From Leptolinea sp. UBA5203 (GTDB taxonomy: Bacteria; Chloroflexota; Anaerolineae; Anaerolineales; Anaerolineaceae), in the NCBI GenBank assembly GCA_002412765.1, contig DHVR01000034.1, forward strand, positions 11,650 through 75,649: a stretch of 64,000 bases of DNA, read 5' to 3'. Below the pieces are notes generated by a model. It saw only the letters and a list, made by a program, of their open reading frames with translations, did no database searches and was not told the origin of the DNA. Numbering within the stretch: position 1 is the first letter of the stretch; each line of letters begins with the position of its first letter. The translations under genes were made by a program, and so were the position numbers. This document shows positions 44,244 through 53,619 of the stretch, piece by piece.

Positions 44244-45023
44244 TTAGTTTTTATGAACACGCCAAACACAGCGCCAAGCGTGGGTAATGCATTGAAATCC
44301 GAAGTTTTCTAAAATCGGCCGGCTCATCGGGCTGGCATCCACAGTGACGTAGCGTACTCCGCGCTGCATGGCTTCCTGCATGCGAATTTTCAACAAGCTG
44401 GAATAATATCCCCGATTGCGAAAATCCGGAAGGGTGGTGCCGCCCCATAACCCGGCAAATTCGCTGCCGGGATGATAGGTGATCCAAGCATTGGAAACGG
44501 GTTTATCCTGCTCAAACGCGGCAAAGATGCTGATCTGATCTGGAAATTGTTCCATCTGCAATTTTAAATAATTGGCGATATGGGTCAAGTCGTCTTCCCA
44601 GACCTGTTCCTGCATGGTCATAACTTGCTCAACTTCTTTTGCGGTGGAAAGGCGATGAATTCCTGGAACCATCGGCGTATTGATCAGCGGATTGGGCTCA
44701 GCCAGGTCGAAGACCATCACGGAATCCGGAATTTCAACTTCAAACCCCATTTCAGCCAGAAGAGTATTCAAACCTTCCGGGTGGTCATGTCCATAGGCCT
44801 TCCATTCAAAATCGAGGCCCAAAGCAGAAAAATATCCAATCTCTTTCTTGATAATCTCTTGGATGTTTTTGCCTGGAAGATGAGAATAAATAATGATCCC
44901 TTCATCGGATCTATCCGGTATCATGCGAATTACATGGGCGGTTTCTTCACGCCGCATTCCCGGAAAGGTGATTTCTTTGCGCTGTTCACGGTCAAATTTA
45001 TTCAATACATCTTGAATTTCCAT
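44244..45023 (-). CDS. GNAT-family N-acetyltransferase
   Basis: 259 aa, ATG with GGAGG upstream. The C-terminal half (about 150-255) shows the GNAT fold: FAAFEQDKPVSNAWITYH (strands 2-3), GLWGGTTLPDFRNRGYYSSLL (strand 4 and the acetyl-CoA loop; RNRGYYSSL replaces the usual RxxGxGxxL), VRYVTVDASPMSRPILENFGF. The N-terminal half is less conserved and could be a degenerate second GNAT domain. Acceptor unknown. Confidence 0.8.
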   Translation of the reverse strand: MEIQDVLNKFDREQRKEITFPGMRREETAHVIRMIPDRSDEGIIIYSHLPGKNIQEIIKKEIGYFSALGLDFEWKAYGHDHPEGLNTLLAEMGFEVEIPDSVMVFDLAEPNPLINTPMVPGIHRLSTAKEVEQVMTMQEQVWEDDLTHIANYLKLQMEQFPDQISIFAAFEQDKPVSNAWITYHPGSEFAGLWGGTTLPDFRNRGYYSSLLKIRMQEAMQRGVRYVTVDASPMSRPILENFGFQCITHAWRCVWRVHKN

Positions 45024-45080
45024 TCACAGTCCTCCAAAAACACGCTAAAAAAACACTTCCATTTCTTTCCGCCAACAGAT

Positions 45081-45109
45081 AAAAAAGTCGGATGAAATCA
45101 TCCGACTTT
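45081..45109 (-). terminator. Terminator upstream of GNAT gene
   Basis: Near-perfect stem AAAGTCGGATGA / TCATCCGACTTT followed on the minus strand by TTTTTT. A promoter-like TATAAT lies about 105 bp upstream, so it may end a short transcript or act as an attenuator for the GNAT gene. Confidence 0.75.
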
Positions 45110-45117
45110 GAGGTAAA

Positions 45118-45192
45118 CTAATTGATTGGTCTTGGGCAAATAAAGCACCATTGGATAAAAACCATTCGAATCTGCAAGGTTCGCTTTTGCAT
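45118..45192 (-). CDS. Possible 24-aa leader peptide or small ORF
   Basis: On the minus strand AGGAG precedes ATG 45192, and the frame runs 24 codons (MQKRTLQIRMVFIQ...) to TAG 45118. TATAAT at 45213-45218 lies just upstream and a strong terminator 9 bp downstream. A different frame across the same stretch is also open and protein-like (NGFYPMVLYLPKTNQ), so which frame, if any, is translated is unclear. It could instead be a small RNA. Confidence 0.3.
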   Translation of the reverse strand: MQKRTLQIRMVFIQWCFICPRPIN

Positions 45193-45253
45193 GGACTTTG
45201 TTCTCCTTTTCTATTATACCCGATTGAAAATGGAGAATCCAGGAAATTTTCCG

Positions 45254-45757
45254 TTAATTCTTCTCTCGATTCATACGAAATTGTAAGGTCAAGCCACCTA
45301 AAATTAACACAATGAAAATAATAGCTGACGCTAAAAATGACATATTCATAGCCTGAGTGATCATCCATGCACCAGTCAAGGAGGAAAAAACGATCAGACT
45401 CCACTCAAACAATACAACCGTTAACAGTACGCCTAATCCACCGCCTACCAGGAAAAACACCCACTGGGGAATATCTACCGAGACCAGGACTGTGGACAAA
45501 ACTCCGGAAAACAGCATCCCGCCAATCACAAATCCAGCCAGCCCAATACCTACTTTTTGGACAAATTGCGCCAGCATCGCGCCGATAAATCCAATGACCA
45601 GGGCGAAAACAATACTTACCCATTCCGAGCTGCCTTGAAAAAGAAATGAAGCAAGAAAGCTTCCCGCGAAAAAACCTATACCGCCTACCAAGAGCCAGAA
45701 TAATTTCCGTCCAAAAATTAACAACAAGATGCCAATAAGAAGTTTAAGAATAATCAT
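45254..45757 (-). CDS. Small polytopic membrane protein (DUF4203/TM7S3-like)
   Basis: 167 aa from ATG 45757 (GAGAGGAAACG upstream); the frame continues to 45880 but without a ribosome site. Six or seven hydrophobic helices with glycine-rich turns (LLLIFGRKLFWLLVGGIGFFAG, FALVIGFIGAMLAQFVQKVG, FVIGGMLFSGVLSTVLV, GVLLTVVLFEW). The repeated 'VGG.GFF.G' pattern resembles the TM7S3/TM198-like family. No known function. Confidence 0.6.
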   Translation of the reverse strand: MIILKLLIGILLLIFGRKLFWLLVGGIGFFAGSFLASFLFQGSSEWVSIVFALVIGFIGAMLAQFVQKVGIGLAGFVIGGMLFSGVLSTVLVSVDIPQWVFFLVGGGLGVLLTVVLFEWSLIVFSSLTGAWMITQAMNMSFLASAIIFIVLILGGLTLQFRMNREKN

Positions 45758-45907
45758 CGTTTCCTCTCCTGAAAATAATACGAATAGGCATGATGCATCA
45801 ATAAAATCCTTAGCATTTGATCCAATATCGCTGTTGTTTTGGATCAAGGCTCGATCGACTAAAAAGAAGAATTGTACCATTTATATGTACGCAATATTCC
45901 TGAATTC

Positions 45908-45946
45908 GGTTTACTAATTGTTCTCCCTTGAAACAATTAGTAAACC
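45908..45946. repeat. Perfect 15-bp inverted repeat
   Basis: GGTTTACTAATTGTT and its exact complement, separated by 9 bp. No U-tract follows, so it looks more like an operator or cruciform site than a terminator. It lies between two divergent membrane-protein genes. Confidence 0.6.
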
Positions 45947-46052
45947 AGGCACTGTACCCGTCACAGCCAAAAGGATGCCGGAGATGTGACCCATTGCACA
46001 TCCAGTGAATGGCTCCAAAAGATACACTTGCAGAAAAGATCTGAGGGACATG

Positions 46053-46685
46053 ATGAAGACAAAAACCAATCAAAATAGGATCAAAAAAATCGGCTCGATT
46101 ATTTCTCACTTGTTAAATGTACCTGTCTTAACGGGATTATTGTTGCTTTTCTTTTATTTGGACCTGCCTGCCGCCACCTTGCATCGCACATCAGGGTTTC
46201 TTTGGAGTCTGGTTTTGTTAAGTCTGGTTCCATTATCCAGTACCCTGTTTTATTTGCCCGGTAAAACAACGGATCACGAGAAAGTCCTGCACAGACAGCG
46301 CATGGCCAGTTTTATCATCATGATGATCAGCTATCCGATTGGTTGGTTGGTCCTGGTCTTGACGAATTCTCCGGCAATTTTTATCACTACAGCGATCAAT
46401 TACACCTGTATTACCCTGGGATTAATAATCCTAAATCTTGTCCTGAAGTACAAAGCCAGCGGACATGCCGCAGGGGTAGCTGGCCCAATCAGCGCCATGA
46501 TCTATCTCTTCGGACTGGCTGCCGCGCCTTTATTGGCTTTACTACCCATCATCAGTTGGGCCAGAGTTCGGGCCAAAGGTCACAATTTCCTACAAACCGT
46601 GGTTGGCTCGGTGTTGTCATTTGCTATTACAGTACTGATTTTTTGGATATCCGGATATCAACCCTTCAATGGTTTACTTAAATAA
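46053..46685 (+). CDS. PAP2-like six-helix membrane protein
   Basis: 210 aa from ATG 46053 (GAGGG at 5 nt; the adjacent ATG 46050 is equally possible). Six transmembrane helices. KYKASGHAAGVAGP resembles the SGH motif of the PAP2 phosphatase superfamily and ISWARVRAKGHNFLQTVVG resembles the second His motif (SRxxxxxHxxxxV-like), but the first KxxxxxxRP motif is not evident. It may be a degenerate or divergent PAP2 lipid phosphatase. Monocistronic with a terminator behind. Confidence 0.6.
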   Translation: MKTKTNQNRIKKIGSIISHLLNVPVLTGLLLLFFYLDLPAATLHRTSGFLWSLVLLSLVPLSSTLFYLPGKTTDHEKVLHRQRMASFIIMMISYPIGWLVLVLTNSPAIFITTAINYTCITLGLIILNLVLKYKASGHAAGVAGPISAMIYLFGLAAAPLLALLPIISWARVRAKGHNFLQTVVGSVLSFAITVLIFWISGYQPFNGLLK

Positions 46686-46690
46686 TAAAG

Positions 46691-46728
46691 ACGCCCGACC
46701 GTGATTATCACTACTGTCGGGCGTTTTC
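46691..46728 (+). terminator. Rho-independent terminator
   Basis: ACGCCCGAC / GTCGGGCGT stem with TTTTC tail, 6 bp after the stop of the PAP2-like gene. Confidence 0.85.
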
Positions 46729-46755
46729 ATATTCTGGATCAATGGACCAGCATGA

Positions 46756-47397
46756 TTAGTTATTGGTTGGTCTCAAAGTTGGCAGGGGTTTTCCATATCC
46801 GGCATCCCAGGGATGTAAATCCTGCTGTAGAGGGCAGCGTAAGGTTGTTGGGTTGGGCATGTTTCCATTCCAACAGCGCTCGGCCTGCCATTTTCGCTGA
46901 TAGAACATCGGGGTGGAAAACAGGATAGCTCCATCCGCACCCTGAATTTCAAGGCGGTAGTGTGCTTTCCATATAGGCGGATTGACGATATAGCTATGTG
47001 TCAGAGCGGCAATCAATCCATCGTTATTTTTGACCAAATTCCGGGTATACCAGGCGGCACTGTTGCTCTGATCATAAATTGCAATTTTTGCATCTTCATA
47101 CTGAGCATCAGTAGGTAATTGTACAAAACATCCACTATATGGCCCTTTTAACACAAAACTATCAGTATACTCAATATCAACTGCTAGTGTGCTTTTTTCT
47201 ACTTCAGACGGATCCTTAAGAAAAGGCACACCTTCAGGAAGACACCATAATTCCAGCCCATCCGGAAGGTCCTCAGAGACCACGGGGGTTGGGGTAGGAG
47301 TGGCAGCAGCAACCGCATTGTTTCCCGAATTCACTGGGGAAAATGCCAAACTAAAAGCTATACCAATAAAAAGTAGTACGGGGATGATTTTAGGCAT
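46756..47397 (-). CDS. Secreted hypothetical protein
   Basis: 213 aa, ATG with AGGAGG. Signal peptide (IIPVLLFIGIAFSLAFSPVNS) followed by AAATPTPTPV linker, then a domain of about 150 residues with conserved-looking Cys (LWCLPEG, GCFVQLP, RCWNG, RCPLQQD), likely disulfide-linked and outside the membrane. Predicted beta-rich (AKIAIYDQSNSAAWYTRNLV, AHYRLEIQGADGAILF). No family recognised. Stand-alone gene. Confidence 0.6.
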   Translation of the reverse strand: MPKIIPVLLFIGIAFSLAFSPVNSGNNAVAAATPTPTPVVSEDLPDGLELWCLPEGVPFLKDPSEVEKSTLAVDIEYTDSFVLKGPYSGCFVQLPTDAQYEDAKIAIYDQSNSAAWYTRNLVKNNDGLIAALTHSYIVNPPIWKAHYRLEIQGADGAILFSTPMFYQRKWQAERCWNGNMPNPTTLRCPLQQDLHPWDAGYGKPLPTLRPTNN

Positions 47398-47452
47398 ACA
47401 TAGCCTCCTGAAATTAGATAGAATTGCCTTCTACTATCATACATCCAATTGT

Positions 47453-48367
47453 TTAATTTAGTATTTCAATATTAGGCAGCATTGGAATTTCATCTAATAA
47501 TTTTACAAAATCATGGGGAAGTACATCTGCCTGTGGTTTGTCCATCATTGCAAGGAGCGTAGCTTCCATAACATTCGTACCAAAACTGCGGCCCTGCAAA
47601 CGAGGTGTGGTGGTTACAAGGATATGGACGCCCCTTTTTTGTAATTCTTCCACATTCTTTGCTGTCGTCGTATTTGTGACGATAATTTTCCCCGTTAAGT
47701 CATCCGGCATGGATTGACGAATTTGCATGAAGTCCCCAGCAATTAGGGTGGCTTCCTGATAATATTTTTGCCATTTATTTTTTGGTGCTTTATCCTGCTC
47801 AGCCCCCAAAGGATAGAACCAAATGAAGGGTAGTTGTGTCACAATAGGTAGCAAGAGCGCCGCAACTATCCGTACTGTGGAGAGTTTACTCATGGGTAAC
47901 GGTAACCCAAGGGTAAACATGAAATCCCCAAAGACCACATCACAACCCGCGTTTACAATGGCTTCTGCCAGACCATAGCGATCGACAGCATTGGTTTTCA
48001 GCGCTTTCATCCCCTTCAATGTTCGTCCTTCTTTCTGTAAATGGGCCTCAAGAGCATCCAGCGCACGCTGAGCCATCAAGCTTTTTATGCCATTTCCATC
48101 CCCAACTTTACTGATCTGTATCGCCTTGCGAATTGCTTTTGCATCCCGAAAAAAATACCTTCGTGTTCCGACCTGCAAATAAAATTCCGTTCCACCCACA
48201 CCAAAAGCATCTACTTTCCCGTCATTGGCTTTGTATAACTCAATTGCTTTCTTGAAATCCCCATTGGTCCCCTGACGTGAGATCTCAATTTCCTCACCCA
48301 GAAATTTAACCGTAGTGGTGTGATCCCGGGATGGTGATCCGACACTGATTGAAAGAACTTTCTTCAT
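47453..48367 (-). CDS. Conserved protein of the group often labelled 'quinate 5-dehydrogenase'
   Basis: 304 aa from ATG 48367 (GGAG at 6 nt). The N-terminus MKKVLSISVGSPSRDHTTTV, GEEIEISRQGTNGD and VDAFGVGGTEFYL match proteins annotated this way in other phyla. I see no classical Rossmann GxGxxG, so the enzymatic label is doubtful. A hydrophobic stretch (TVRIVAALLLPIVTQLPFIW) at about 190-215 might be a membrane or buried helix. The C-terminal part (GKIIVTNTTTAKNVEELQKR, ILVTTTPRLQGRSFGTNVME) is alpha/beta. Stand-alone gene; function open. Confidence 0.6.
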   Translation of the reverse strand: MKKVLSISVGSPSRDHTTTVKFLGEEIEISRQGTNGDFKKAIELYKANDGKVDAFGVGGTEFYLQVGTRRYFFRDAKAIRKAIQISKVGDGNGIKSLMAQRALDALEAHLQKEGRTLKGMKALKTNAVDRYGLAEAIVNAGCDVVFGDFMFTLGLPLPMSKLSTVRIVAALLLPIVTQLPFIWFYPLGAEQDKAPKNKWQKYYQEATLIAGDFMQIRQSMPDDLTGKIIVTNTTTAKNVEELQKRGVHILVTTTPRLQGRSFGTNVMEATLLAMMDKPQADVLPHDFVKLLDEIPMLPNIEILN

Positions 48368-48590
48368 GTGTTTCTCCAATTTATTTTTGTTCCATGGAGA
48401 TATCGGATAAAAATCGAAAATTAGAATAATGGCTTCAAATGCCAATAAAACCCCATAGACACATGTTACAACACAGAATTGCACCTTCCGATACTCCCCA
48501 ATGTATGCCAGATGATATAGGACGAAACCCTCTCAATATTCTTTTTTTACCAAACAAAATGATACCTATTCAAAGCAATCAATTTATACA

Positions 48591-48621
48591 CAAAAAAGAG
48601 ATATGCGGTGTGCATATCTCT
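48591..48621 (-). terminator. Terminator of the nuo operon
   Basis: AGAGATATGC / GCATATCTCT stem followed on the minus strand by TTTTTTG, 26 bp past the nuoN stop. Confidence 0.85.
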
Positions 48622-48646
48622 CGTCGTTCAGTAAAAAAAAGTTTGT

Positions 48647-50074
48647 TTAGTAACCTATCAATCCAATCAGGAGCCCCGGAAAGAAACTTAATCCAACCAC
48701 CAGGATCATGGCCGCCAGGGTAATCCACTGGGTCCAAAGCTCACCACTCAGCTTGGGTTCACCAGGCTGCATGAACATGATCATCACCAGACGTAAATAG
48801 TAAAAGGCTGATACCAAGGAGGCCAACAGGCCAATCACAGCTAAAATCGTAAAACCTCCGGCAAGTGCCGTGCGGAAAAGGAATAACTTTCCGATCAAAC
48901 CAAGGCTGAAGGGCAGGCCGGTGAAAGAGAGCATAAAGGCCAGCATACTCAAGGCCATCCATGGGGCTGTTTTCCATAATCCGGCATAATCGTTCAGTTC
49001 CAATCCTTGCTGCTGGTCTTTTTCCACCTGAACAACCACAGCCCAAGTGCCAAAGCTGGTAATGGCATACACCATCAGGTACAAAAGTATAGATTGAATC
49101 CCGTCCTTCAGTAAATCCGTCTGACTGAAGACCGCCAGCACCATAAACATATAACCGGCATGCGCAATGCTGGAATAAGCCAGCATGCGTTTAATGTTTT
49201 TCTGTAACAGTGCCAACACATTGCCGGTGATCATGGTAACGGCCGCCAATACCCAGAACAGAGTGGTGAATTGCAGCGCATCGGCTGGATAGACTGTGCT
49301 GAATAAGCGAATCAAAACCGCAAAGCCCGCAGCCTTGGTACAAACCGCCATAAACGCCACCACGGGTGTGGGAGCGCCTTGATACACATCCGGTACCCAC
49401 ATGTGGAAGGGAACCACAGCCACCTTGAAAGCCAGACCAATCAATAGGAAAGCCCCGCCCAACATTAAATATACAGGCTGCGCATCACCTGCGCTGATGC
49501 TGGCGGCAATTTCGGTAAACTGCATACTGCCGGTAGCGCCAAAAGTCAGGGCAATGCCAAACAGCAGGAATCCGGAGGAGAAAGCGCCCAATAGGAAGTA
49601 TTTAAGAGCCGCTTCCGCCGAACTTCCATTTTGTAAATTAAAACCGCAGAGAATATACAGCGGGATGGAGAACATCTCCAGAGCCAGGAAAACGATAAGC
49701 AGGTGGGAAGCGGAGGTCATCAACATCATGCCGCTAATGCTGATCAACAACAGAGGATAATACTCACTGTGGTTGATCTTCATGCGGCGCAGATAATCAA
49801 CGGCCAGGGCCATGCTCAACAATCCGGCCAACGTGAAGAAGCTGTTGAAGAAGATCGCCATGCGGTCCACGGTAATCATGCCGCCGAAGGCGGTAAGTCC
49901 GGTGACTTTTTGAGACAGACTGAGCCCCAGAGAGACAGCCAGGCCAATGGCAGCCAAAAGAACGGTCCAGCCTTTTTTCTCCAAGGGGAGCCAAAGGTCA
50001 ACTAATAAAATCAATACAGCCCATAACGCCAAAAAAGCGGCCGGCAAAATTTGAAGAAAATCGGTCTCACTCAT
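48647..50074 (-). CDS. nuoN: NADH-quinone oxidoreductase subunit N
   Basis: 475 aa, about 14 transmembrane helices. One of the three antiporter-like proton-pumping subunits of complex I. The Mrp-type core is visible: Lys and Glu positions in LALEMFSIPLYILCG and AFKVAVVPFHMWVPDVYQGAP, then KNIKRMLAYSSIAHAGYM. Length matches the family. ATG has CGGAG upstream; it is the last gene of the operon, 12 bp after nuoM, with the terminator behind it. Confidence 0.95.
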   Translation of the reverse strand: MSETDFLQILPAAFLALWAVLILLVDLWLPLEKKGWTVLLAAIGLAVSLGLSLSQKVTGLTAFGGMITVDRMAIFFNSFFTLAGLLSMALAVDYLRRMKINHSEYYPLLLISISGMMLMTSASHLLIVFLALEMFSIPLYILCGFNLQNGSSAEAALKYFLLGAFSSGFLLFGIALTFGATGSMQFTEIAASISAGDAQPVYLMLGGAFLLIGLAFKVAVVPFHMWVPDVYQGAPTPVVAFMAVCTKAAGFAVLIRLFSTVYPADALQFTTLFWVLAAVTMITGNVLALLQKNIKRMLAYSSIAHAGYMFMVLAVFSQTDLLKDGIQSILLYLMVYAITSFGTWAVVVQVEKDQQQGLELNDYAGLWKTAPWMALSMLAFMLSFTGLPFSLGLIGKLFLFRTALAGGFTILAVIGLLASLVSAFYYLRLVMIMFMQPGEPKLSGELWTQWITLAAMILVVGLSFFPGLLIGLIGY

Positions 50075-50086
50075 TGTTCTACTCCG

Positions 50087-51595
50087 TTAATGGACTGCGA
50101 CGGCTGCTTGTTGCAGCAGCATCGTAACTTGATTCATAGAAGGACTGATCAAATTGAGGAAAAACTGGGGCGCCAGACCGATCCAGAACATCAAAAGGAT
50201 CAAAGGCACCAGGATAACAACCTCACGGGTGGTGATTGGGGTGAGGGCTTTCAGGTTTTCCGCTGACAGTGGACCCAGGTACACTTTTTCGAATAGTTTC
50301 AACAGATAAACCGCTGCTAAAATGACGCCTAGAGCCGCCAGAATGGCGAACCAGGGCGTATTCAGCACCGTTGAGCCAAAGGTACCCAACAAGATGGTAA
50401 ACTCGCCCACAAAGCCATTCAGACCGGGCAAGCCCATGGAAGACAAGATACTGATCAGAGACAGCGTACCAAAAAGCGGCATGGCTTTCCATACGCCGCC
50501 AAAATCGGACATTTTACGGGTGTGCATGCGTTCATACAACATGCCCACAACCAGGAACAGAGCCCCGGTGCTGATGCCGTGATTGACCATCTGTAAAACG
50601 GCGCCAGACAAACCCTGTTCAGTAAAGGAAAAGATACCCAAAACAACAAAGCCAAGGTGGCTGACAGATGAGTACGCCACCAGCTTTTTCATGTCCTTTT
50701 GGGCAAAAGCCACCGCTGCCCCATAGAGGATCCCCACCACGGCCAGACCGGCCATCCAGGGGGCAAATTGTACACTGGCTTCAGGGAACAATCCCAAATT
50801 AAAGCGGATCAAACCATACGCGCCCATCTTTAAAAGCACGCCCGCCAATATGACGGAGCCTGCCGTGGGAGCTTCGACATGCGCATCCGGAAGCCAGGTA
50901 TGCAGGGGGAACATGGGCACTTTGATGGCAAAAGCCAGGGCAAAGGCCAGGAACAACCAGACCTGCGCATCCTGGAAGAGTGCTCGGGCAGCCATCACGT
51001 CCGCCAGGGCGAAAGAACCCACCTTGCCGCCAATATAGAGAATGGCCAATAACATCATCAAAGAGCCGGCCATGGTGAAAATGAAGAATTTCACCGCAGC
51101 ATACCGGCGTTTTTCACCGCCCCAAATACCGATCAGGAAGATCATGGGAATCAGGGTGAATTCCCAGAAGAGATAAAACAAAATCAAATCCTGCGCCAGG
51201 AAGACACCGTTCATACCAATTTCCAGCAGCAGGAAGACCGCCATAAAAGCTTTCACCTGGGTTTTCACGGCTGTCCAGGTGGAGAGCAAGGCAATCGGCA
51301 CCAGAGAGCTGGTCAGTAAAATCATCATCAGGGCCAGCCCATCCACGCCCAGGGCATAATGGATATTTAATCCCAGCATGGAGAACCAGGCTTGGTCTTC
51401 ACCCAATTGAGTGGCAGCCTGAGCAGGTTCAAATTGAATCAAGACCCAGATGGAAAGCGCCAGGGTAACCAGGGACGCCAGCAGCGCTGTCCAACGAATG
51501 GCCCGATGCTGCTCCTTGCGCAGAAACAGAATAATCAGGATGCCGATGACCGGGGAAAAGGTCACCCAGGTAAGTGGATTAATTCCAATGCTCAT
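50087..51595 (-). CDS. nuoM: NADH-quinone oxidoreductase subunit M
   Basis: 502 aa, 14 helices. Proton-pumping antiporter-like subunit. Signature LFYLFWEFTLIPMIFLIGIWGG carries the helix-5 Glu, FAIKVPMFPLHTWLPDAHVEAPT is the hallmark broken-helix region, and KDMKKLVAYSSVSHLGFV follows. Length is the normal ~500. Gaps of 12 bp to nuoN and 21 bp from nuoL. No sign of truncation. Confidence 0.96.
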   Translation of the reverse strand: MSIGINPLTWVTFSPVIGILIILFLRKEQHRAIRWTALLASLVTLALSIWVLIQFEPAQAATQLGEDQAWFSMLGLNIHYALGVDGLALMMILLTSSLVPIALLSTWTAVKTQVKAFMAVFLLLEIGMNGVFLAQDLILFYLFWEFTLIPMIFLIGIWGGEKRRYAAVKFFIFTMAGSLMMLLAILYIGGKVGSFALADVMAARALFQDAQVWLFLAFALAFAIKVPMFPLHTWLPDAHVEAPTAGSVILAGVLLKMGAYGLIRFNLGLFPEASVQFAPWMAGLAVVGILYGAAVAFAQKDMKKLVAYSSVSHLGFVVLGIFSFTEQGLSGAVLQMVNHGISTGALFLVVGMLYERMHTRKMSDFGGVWKAMPLFGTLSLISILSSMGLPGLNGFVGEFTILLGTFGSTVLNTPWFAILAALGVILAAVYLLKLFEKVYLGPLSAENLKALTPITTREVVILVPLILLMFWIGLAPQFFLNLISPSMNQVTMLLQQAAVAVH

Positions 51596-51616
51596 ACTCG
51601 ATCCTTTAACTCAGAC

Positions 51617-53602
51617 TCATCGTAAAAACAAATAGGCAAAAATGGCGACCACACCGCAAAAGAAGGTGATGGCATAGGTACGCACATAGCCATTTTGTAA
51701 GCGTGCCAGCAGACCGGATAGTCCCTGGGTCAAACCACCCAGACCAACCAGGGATTGGTCAATGACTTTTTGATCCACCCATTGCGCAGACCATTTGGCC
51801 AGTTTCCGGTATGGGGAGGTGATCAAGACTTTGTATAACTCATCCACCCGCCATTTATCCACCAATAGAGGATACAGCCCGCCCAAAGATTTGGCTATAG
51901 GGTCCGGTCGATCCGGTGTACCCAGGGTGCGTTTGCCATAAAAATTCCAGGCATAAAGCAAACCCAGAATGGCAACCAACAATGCACCCAGCGCCAATGG
52001 GACTGAGAAACTAGCATGCAATACTTCCGTCAAACTGTGTTCCAGCCAGGGTCCCAAAAGGGGATTCCAGGGCAATTGCAGTATTCCACCACCCAGGGCC
52101 AGAACCGCTAAAAGAATCAAGGGAACGGTCATCACAGCCGGGCTTTCTTTGGCTTTTTCGGCAGCCTTGGTGCGGGCGGTGCCAAAGAATACCATCAGCA
52201 ACTGACGTGTGATATAAAAAGCAGTCAGGAAAGCCGCCAGAATCAAGACAACCAAAACCGGGATGGATTGCTGCAGGGCAGCGGCTAAAATTTCATCTTT
52301 GGAGAAAAATCCGGAAAGCGGGGCAATGCCAGCCAGAGCCAGAGATCCGATAAGATAAACCCAAAAGGTCACCGTCATGCGCGATTTTAAATTCCCCATA
52401 TTGCGCATATCCTGGGGATCAAACTCCCCGTGCGCATCATGTCCGGCATTTTCTTCCTGACCGCGTTCCATGCCTAAAATCACGGAACCGGCGGTAAGAA
52501 AGAGCAAAGCTTTGAAGAAGGCATGCGTTGTCAGGTGGAAGATTCCTGCCGTATAAGCGCCCATTCCTACCGCCGCAACCATAAAGCCCAATTGACTGAT
52601 AGTGGAATAGGCCAATACTTTCTTAATATCATTCTGGGCCAGGGCAATCGTCGCTGCAAACAGCGCGGTTGCCGCCCCCACCCAGACGACCACATGCTGG
52701 GCTGCAGGCACTGCATTATACAGAACCGAGGTTCGGGCGATCAGGTACACACCGGCAGTCACCATGGTGGCTGCATGGATCAAGGCTGAAACGGGTGTCG
52801 GGCCGGCCATAGCATCCGGCAGCCAGACATACAAGGGTAGCTGAGCGGATTTTCCCGCCACGCCTAGCATCATCAACAAGGTGATGGCCAGCATAACTCC
52901 AGGGACGGCAGCCGACACAACCGGAACCTGCTGGAAGACAACATCAAAATCCAGGCTGCCGAAATTTTGGAAGATGAAGAACATGGCCAGCAACAGCCCG
53001 AAATCGCCAATCCGATTGACGATGAAGGCTTTCTTACCGGCTTTGGCGTTGCCCCATCCATCCTTGCCTTTTTCAAACCAGAAACCAATCAACAGGAAGG
53101 AACACAAACCGACCCCTTCCCAGCCGACGAAAAGCATCAGGAAATTATTGGCCGTAACCAGCAGCATCATGGCGGCCACAAATAAATTCAAATAAACGAA
53201 GAAACGGGCATACCGCCCCGGATCACCCTGATGACGCACATCAAAATGCATGTAGCCGATGGAATAAATGTGAATCAGGGTGGCCACACCGCTCACGACC
53301 AGCACCATCAAGATGGATAGGGTATCCACGCGGAAGTCCCAGCCTAATTGAAGGCTGCCGAGCTTAATCCAATCCGCCAGATGAACCACCACAGGCTCAG
53401 GGTTGGTTTTCAATTGGAAGAACAGGACACCGCCAATTACGAAAGAGGCCAATGTCGCCAGACTGGCAATCCATCCGGAAAGGGCTTCACTAACTCTCCT
53501 CCCGATCAGGAGATTAATCAGCAACCCAATCAGGGGGAAGAAAACCACCCATGGAATTAAACGAAAAACAGGGTCATATGTTTGTTCAAGCAGCAAGTGC
53601 AT
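51617..53602 (-). CDS. nuoL: NADH-quinone oxidoreductase subunit L
   Basis: 661 aa, about 16 helices, the distal proton-pumping subunit with the long lateral helix at the C-terminus. Motifs: LFVGWEGVGLCSFLLIGFW (helix-5 Glu), AGKSAQLPLYVWLPDAMAGPTPVSALIHAATMV split by the broken helix, NDIKKVLAYSTISQLGFM. Slightly longer than the E. coli protein (about 613), with the extra length in the C-terminal third around KRTLGTPDRPDPIAKSLGG. ATG follows GGAG. Confidence 0.96.
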   Translation of the reverse strand: MHLLLEQTYDPVFRLIPWVVFFPLIGLLINLLIGRRVSEALSGWIASLATLASFVIGGVLFFQLKTNPEPVVVHLADWIKLGSLQLGWDFRVDTLSILMVLVVSGVATLIHIYSIGYMHFDVRHQGDPGRYARFFVYLNLFVAAMMLLVTANNFLMLFVGWEGVGLCSFLLIGFWFEKGKDGWGNAKAGKKAFIVNRIGDFGLLLAMFFIFQNFGSLDFDVVFQQVPVVSAAVPGVMLAITLLMMLGVAGKSAQLPLYVWLPDAMAGPTPVSALIHAATMVTAGVYLIARTSVLYNAVPAAQHVVVWVGAATALFAATIALAQNDIKKVLAYSTISQLGFMVAAVGMGAYTAGIFHLTTHAFFKALLFLTAGSVILGMERGQEENAGHDAHGEFDPQDMRNMGNLKSRMTVTFWVYLIGSLALAGIAPLSGFFSKDEILAAALQQSIPVLVVLILAAFLTAFYITRQLLMVFFGTARTKAAEKAKESPAVMTVPLILLAVLALGGGILQLPWNPLLGPWLEHSLTEVLHASFSVPLALGALLVAILGLLYAWNFYGKRTLGTPDRPDPIAKSLGGLYPLLVDKWRVDELYKVLITSPYRKLAKWSAQWVDQKVIDQSLVGLGGLTQGLSGLLARLQNGYVRTYAITFFCGVVAIFAYLFLR

Positions 53603-53619
53603 ACCTTACTCCATCCTGT

